From an uncultured Haemophilus sp. (lineage in GTDB: Bacteria > Pseudomonadota > Gammaproteobacteria > Enterobacterales > Pasteurellaceae): a stretch of DNA of 9,668 nt. The notes below the pieces were generated by a model that had not been told where the DNA came from, made no database searches, and worked only from the letters and a program-made list of their open reading frames with translations. The translations under genes were made by a program, and so were the position numbers. Positions within the stretch are counted from its first letter, which is position 1. Each line of letters begins with the position of its first letter. Location: contig CABSXY010000057.1 of assembly GCA_902481695.1 (NCBI GenBank), positions 1 to 9,668 of the forward strand, written 5' to 3'. Shown one piece after another: positions 6,833-9,668 of the stretch.

Positions 6833-8116
6833 TTAAGCAACCGCCTCAAACGCAATATCAGCGGCAGCAAGCGTTTTTTCAATGTCTTCATTTGTATGAG
6901 CTAAAGACATAAAGCCAGCTTCAAAAGCAGAAGGGGCAAGATAAACGCCTTGCTCGAGCATTTTATGGAAGAACACTTTGAATTTTTCGGTATCACATTT
7001 CATGACTTCTGCATAAGAGGTCACTTGTTTTTGGTCAGTGAAGAAAATACCAAACATTCCGCCTACATGATTAATCACAAATGGCACATTGTGTTTTTGG
7101 GCTAATGCTTTTAAACCATCACAAAGTTTTGTGGTTAATTCTGCAAGGTGTTGTTCGTTACCTGCTTTTTTCAATTCAGTCAAACAGGCTAAACCTGCCG
7201 CCATAGCAATCGGATTACCTGAAAGAGTACCTGCTTGATAAACAGGACCGGTCGGTGCAAGGTGTTGCATAATCACTTTTTTACCGCCAACAGCACCCAC
7301 TGGCATACCGCCGCCAATGACTTTACCTAATGTGGTGAGATCCGGTGTTACACCATAATAAGCTTGTGCACCCGCAAGTGAAACACGGAAACCCGTCATG
7401 ACTTCGTCAATAATGAAAAGTGCACCATATTGATCACAGATTTCACGAATGCCTTGTAAGAATCCTTCTTTTGGTGGAACACAGTTCATATTACCTGCAA
7501 CTGGTTCAATAATCACACAAGCGATATCGTTAGGGAATTCTTCAAATAGTTTTTTAACTGAATCAAGATTGTTATATTCTGCAGTTAAAGTGTGTTTTGC
7601 AAAATCTTCAGGTACACCTGGTGAGCTTGGTTGACCAAGTGTTAATGCGCCAGATCCTGCTTTTACTAAAAGTGAATCAGAATGACCGTGGTAACAACCT
7701 TCAAATTTTAAGATTTTGCTTCTATTTGTATAACCACGCGCAAGACGAATGGCTGTCATGGTTGCTTCAGTACCTGAACTCACCATACGAACCATTTCAA
7801 TAGATGGCACAATTTCACAGACTAATTCTGCTAAATCAATTTCAGATGGTGTTGGCGCACCAAAGCTTAAACCATTCTCAGCTGCTTTTAATACAGCATC
7901 TAAAATAGCATGGTGGTTGTGACCTAAAATCATTGGCCCCCAAGAACCCACATAATCGATATATTGTTTGCCTTCGGTATCGTAAATGTAAGCGCCTTTG
8001 GCTTTTTGAATAAATACGGGGGTGCCACCTACGCCTTTAAAAGCACGAACAGGGGAGTTTACACCACCAGGAATAACTTCTTGTGCACGCGAGAAAAGTG
8101 CGGTTGATTTTGTCAT
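6833..8116 (-). CDS. hemL: Glutamate-1-semialdehyde 2,1-aminomutase
   Basis: A 427-residue cytoplasmic PLP enzyme, the usual size, that turns glutamate-1-semialdehyde into 5-aminolevulinate, the precursor of heme in bacteria using the C5 pathway. The class III aminotransferase fold is visible through SGTEATM (114-120) for phosphate binding, FEGCYHGHSD (138-147), the IIDEVMTGFR segment with Asp237 (235-244), and the PLP lysine Lys265 in TTLGKVIGGGMPVGA. The ATG at 8116 has AAGGA 9 bases upstream. It reads in the same direction as the tor operon but is separated by a strong terminator, so the two are probably transcribed apart. Its product nevertheless feeds the heme needed by the pentaheme cytochrome. 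An intact copy implies the host makes its own heme. Confidence 0.96.
   Translation of the reverse strand: MTKSTALFSRAQEVIPGGVNSPVRAFKGVGGTPVFIQKAKGAYIYDTEGKQYIDYVGSWGPMILGHNHHAILDAVLKAAENGLSFGAPTPSEIDLAELVCEIVPSIEMVRMVSSGTEATMTAIRLARGYTNRSKILKFEGCYHGHSDSLLVKAGSGALTLGQPSSPGVPEDFAKHTLTAEYNNLDSVKKLFEEFPNDIACVIIEPVAGNMNCVPPKEGFLQGIREICDQYGALFIIDEVMTGFRVSLAGAQAYYGVTPDLTTLGKVIGGGMPVGAVGGKKVIMQHLAPTGPVYQAGTLSGNPIAMAAGLACLTELKKAGNEQHLAELTTKLCDGLKALAQKHNVPFVINHVGGMFGIFFTDQKQVTSYAEVMKCDTEKFKVFFHKMLEQGVYLAPSAFEAGFMSLAHTNEDIEKTLAAADIAFEAVA
8096..8104 (+). repeat. DNA uptake signal core at the start of hemL
   Basis: Exact AAGTGCGGT within codons 5-7 of hemL on the opposite strand. Confidence 0.85.
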
Positions 8117-8147
8117 GATTTTTAATCCTTATATTAAAAGTGGCCAT

Positions 8148-8153
8148 ATTGTA
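8148..8153 (-). promoter_or_regulatory. Candidate hemL -10 element
   Basis: TACAAT on the minus strand (5 of 6 to TATAAT) lies 31 bases upstream of the hemL start codon in the 121-base gap shared with wecA. The hexamer 17 bases further upstream, TTTTCT, is a poor -35, so promoter strength cannot be judged. For wecA, TTGAGA at 8168-8173 is a possible -35 on the plus strand, but no good -10 follows at normal spacing. Confidence 0.45.
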
Positions 8154-8237
8154 CTAAAAAACTGAATTTGAGAAAAATCTTTGTGTGCTGATTTTTCTTT
8201 ATGTTATCCTTTGCAAAAAATTTTTAGGATACAAACT

Positions 8238-9302
8238 ATGCTAAGTCTTCTCGTCACTTTTTTAGGGGCATTGTTAACATTAATTGTCATGCGACCAATT
8301 GCTAATAAAATTGGTTTGGTTGATAAACCGAATTATCGTAAACGTCACCAAGGTGCGATTCCGCTCATTGGCGGTGTTTCTCTTTTTATGGGAAACCTTT
8401 GCTATTATTTAATGGAGTGGGATCAACTTCGTTTACCTTATCTTTATATATTCAGTATTTTTGTTTTACTTGCAATTGGTATCTTAGATGACCGCTTCGA
8501 TATTAGCCCCTTCTTGCGTGCAGGAATTCAAGCTGTGCTTGCTATTTTAATGATCGACTTGGGTAATGTTTATTTAGATCATTTAGGCCAGATTCTCGGA
8601 CCATTCCAATTAACACTTGGTTCTATTGGATTGATTATTACCGTATTTGCGACAATTGCGATTATTAATGCCTTTAATATGATTGATGGTATCGATGGAT
8701 TATTGGGTGGATTATCAATTGTTTCCTTTGCTGCCATTGGTATCTTAATGTTCCGTGATGGACAGATGGATATGGCGTATTGGAGTTTTGCCTTAATTGT
8801 TGCGATTTTGCCTTATCTATTATTAAATTTAGGCATTCCATTAGGACCAAAATATAAAGTGTTCATGGGCGATGCAGGAAGTACTTTAATTGGTTTTACT
8901 ATTATTTGGATTTTGCTTTTAAGTACGCAAGGAAAAGGACATCCAATGAATCCAGTGACCGCACTTTGGATTATTGCTGTTCCTTTAATTGATATGGTGG
9001 CAATTATTTATCGTCGCTTACGTAAAGGAAAAAGTCCATTCAGACCAGATCGCTTACACGTGCATCACTTAATGGTTCGTGCAGGATTAACGTCTCGCCA
9101 AGCCTTTTTATTAATTACCTTATTTGCGGCAATTTGTGCTGCAATTGGGATTTTAGGTGAAATTTTCTATATTAATGAATGGGCAATGTTTATTGCGTTT
9201 ATTGTATTATTCTTCCTTTATGCTTATTCAATTACAAAAGCATGGAAAATCACCCGTTGGGTACGAAGAATGAAACGTCGCGCACGTCGTAATAAACAAT
9301 AG
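8238..9302 (+). CDS. wecA: Undecaprenyl-phosphate N-acetylglucosamine-1-phosphate transferase
   Basis: A 354-residue inner-membrane enzyme (also called rfe) that loads GlcNAc-1-phosphate onto undecaprenyl phosphate, the first step of O-antigen-type or enterobacterial common antigen-type glycan synthesis. It is hydrophobic throughout, with about ten or eleven membrane helices. Key motifs are present: the catalytic Asp pair in LDDRFD (83-88), NAFNMIDGIDG (144-154), MGDAGS (210-215) and the sugar-specificity loop HVHH (274-277) after a basic RRLRKGK segment. The start at 8238 has AGGAT 8 bases upstream and gives the family length; the frame opens at 8181 but that extension is not hydrophobic and has no ribosome site. 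No glycan gene neighbours it here, so which surface polymer it serves cannot be told from this window. Confidence 0.95.
   Translation: MLSLLVTFLGALLTLIVMRPIANKIGLVDKPNYRKRHQGAIPLIGGVSLFMGNLCYYLMEWDQLRLPYLYIFSIFVLLAIGILDDRFDISPFLRAGIQAVLAILMIDLGNVYLDHLGQILGPFQLTLGSIGLIITVFATIAIINAFNMIDGIDGLLGGLSIVSFAAIGILMFRDGQMDMAYWSFALIVAILPYLLLNLGIPLGPKYKVFMGDAGSTLIGFTIIWILLLSTQGKGHPMNPVTALWIIAVPLIDMVAIIYRRLRKGKSPFRPDRLHVHHLMVRAGLTSRQAFLLITLFAAICAAIGILGEIFYINEWAMFIAFIVLFFLYAYSITKAWKITRWVRRMKRRARRNKQ
8958..8966 (-). repeat. DNA uptake signal core inside wecA
   Basis: Exact ACCGCACTT within the coding region for the loop before a late membrane helix of WecA. Confidence 0.85.
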
Positions 9303-9310
9303 ATTAAATA

Positions 9311-9339
9311 AAGAGGATAGCAATTTGCTATCCTTTTTT
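9311..9339 (+). terminator. Rho-independent terminator of wecA
   Basis: A 9-base stem, AGGATAGCA (9314-9322) with TGCTATCCT (9326-9334), around a three-base loop, followed by further T residues to 9339 and preceded by AAG that can extend the stem. It lies 8 bases after the wecA stop and isolates the gene from the tRNA operon. Confidence 0.9.
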
Positions 9340-9431
9340 ACGTTTTAGCACTAAAAATAAACGAATACATAATAAATTCTATACAAATTGAACAAAAAAT
9401 TATCTTTTGATATTTTTTTTCAAAAAAGTGC

Positions 9432-9467
9432 TAGACAAGGTATTGGGAAATCATTAATATACGCCCC
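9432..9467 (+). promoter_or_regulatory. Stable-RNA type promoter for the tRNA operon
   Basis: TAGACA (-35, 9432-9437) and TAATAT (-10, 9455-9460) are 17 bases apart, and transcription should begin near 9467, about 18 bases before the first tRNA. Between -10 and start lies the GC-rich stretch ACGCCCC, a marked contrast to the surroundings and typical of discriminators of rRNA and tRNA promoters under stringent control. A and T runs at about 9394-9427 resemble an UP element that binds the RNA polymerase alpha subunit. Confidence 0.8.
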
Positions 9468-9484
9468 TGCAACGACGCAGTAAC

Positions 9485-9561
<77 letters not shown>

Positions 9562-9591
9562 GAAGTCAATGCGATGAACAACTAATCAATG

Positions 9592-9667
9592 GTGGCTATA
9601 GCTCAGTTGGTAGAGCCCTGGATTGTGATTCCAGTTGTCGTGGGTTCGAATCCCATTAGCCACCCCA
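9592..9667 (+). tRNA. tRNA-His, anticodon GTG
   Basis: Acceptor GTGGCTA pairs with TAGCCAC, and the anticodon stem CTGGA/TCCAG holds the loop TTGTGAT with anticodon GTG. The discriminator is C at 9664 and CCA is encoded at 9665-9667. The base before the gene, 9591, is G, as expected for the extra G at position -1 that marks histidine tRNAs. The gene is complete and ends one base before the window edge. In E. coli the same order continues with leucine and proline tRNAs, which may follow here. Confidence 0.96.
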
Positions 9668-9668
9668 T

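Noticed and set aside
6758..8198. TGCTGATTTT-CT like sequence on both sides of hemL (6758-6769 and 8186-8198)
   Set aside because: The left copy is an arm of the terminator, the right copy has an extra T, and the match is short and T-rich; no target duplication or transposon accompanies it.
8181..8237. N-terminal extension of wecA from 8181
   Set aside because: The 19 extra residues have no ribosome site before them and lie in the likely promoter and leader; the ATG at 8238 gives the family length.
9467..9480. CTGC/GCAG inverted repeat in the tRNA leader
   Set aside because: Only four pairs; too short to claim a processing or regulatory hairpin.

Overview
The window looks like chromosomal DNA from a Pasteurellaceae bacterium, most likely a Haemophilus of the H. 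parainfluenzae type. The sequence is AT-rich and carries eight exact copies of the 9-base core of the Haemophilus-type DNA uptake signal (AAGTGCGGT or its complement). An intact hemL points away from H. influenzae itself, which from general knowledge cannot make heme de novo, and towards a hemin-independent relative. The species call is an inference.

Layout from left to right: (1) the 3' four-fifths of glnD on the plus strand (1-2127), which controls PII and nitrogen signalling; (2) a convergent intergenic hairpin built from two uptake signals (2138-2167); (3) a four-gene minus-strand operon, read right to left: a 49-residue TorE/NapE-like membrane peptide (6407-6556), a pentaheme TorC/TorY cytochrome c (5215-6387), a Tat-exported molybdenum S-/N-oxide reductase of the TorZ/BisC/MtsZ group (2744-5203) and its TorD-type chaperone (2173-2751); (4) a 276-base regulatory gap with a FNR-like site, a -10 element, a nine-base C tract (G in the transcript) at the torE ribosome binding site, and one or two terminators for hemL; (5) hemL on the minus strand (6833-8116), making 5-aminolevulinate for heme; (6) a divergent gap, then wecA/rfe on the plus strand (8238-9302) with its own terminator; (7) a stable-RNA promoter and the genes for tRNA-Arg(CCG) and tRNA-His(GTG), the start of what is probably a longer tRNA operon running off the window.

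How the parts fit: the torE-torY-torZ-torD unit has the gene order of the Shewanella torECAD operon. TorY would carry electrons from the quinol pool across the inner membrane to the periplasmic molybdoenzyme, TorD would help cofactor loading and Tat export, and TorE is a small membrane accessory. The FNR-like site fits induction when oxygen is low. The predicted reductase belongs to a group that includes the H. influenzae methionine sulfoxide reductase MtsZ, so methionine or biotin sulfoxide may be better substrates than TMAO. No two-component regulator (TorS/TorR type) lies in the window.

The most unusual point is the combination of a tiny unannotated-looking gene, torE, with a homopolymeric G tract placed exactly where its Shine-Dalgarno sequence should be. 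This is a plausible length-variable switch or tuner for the first gene of an anaerobic respiration operon.
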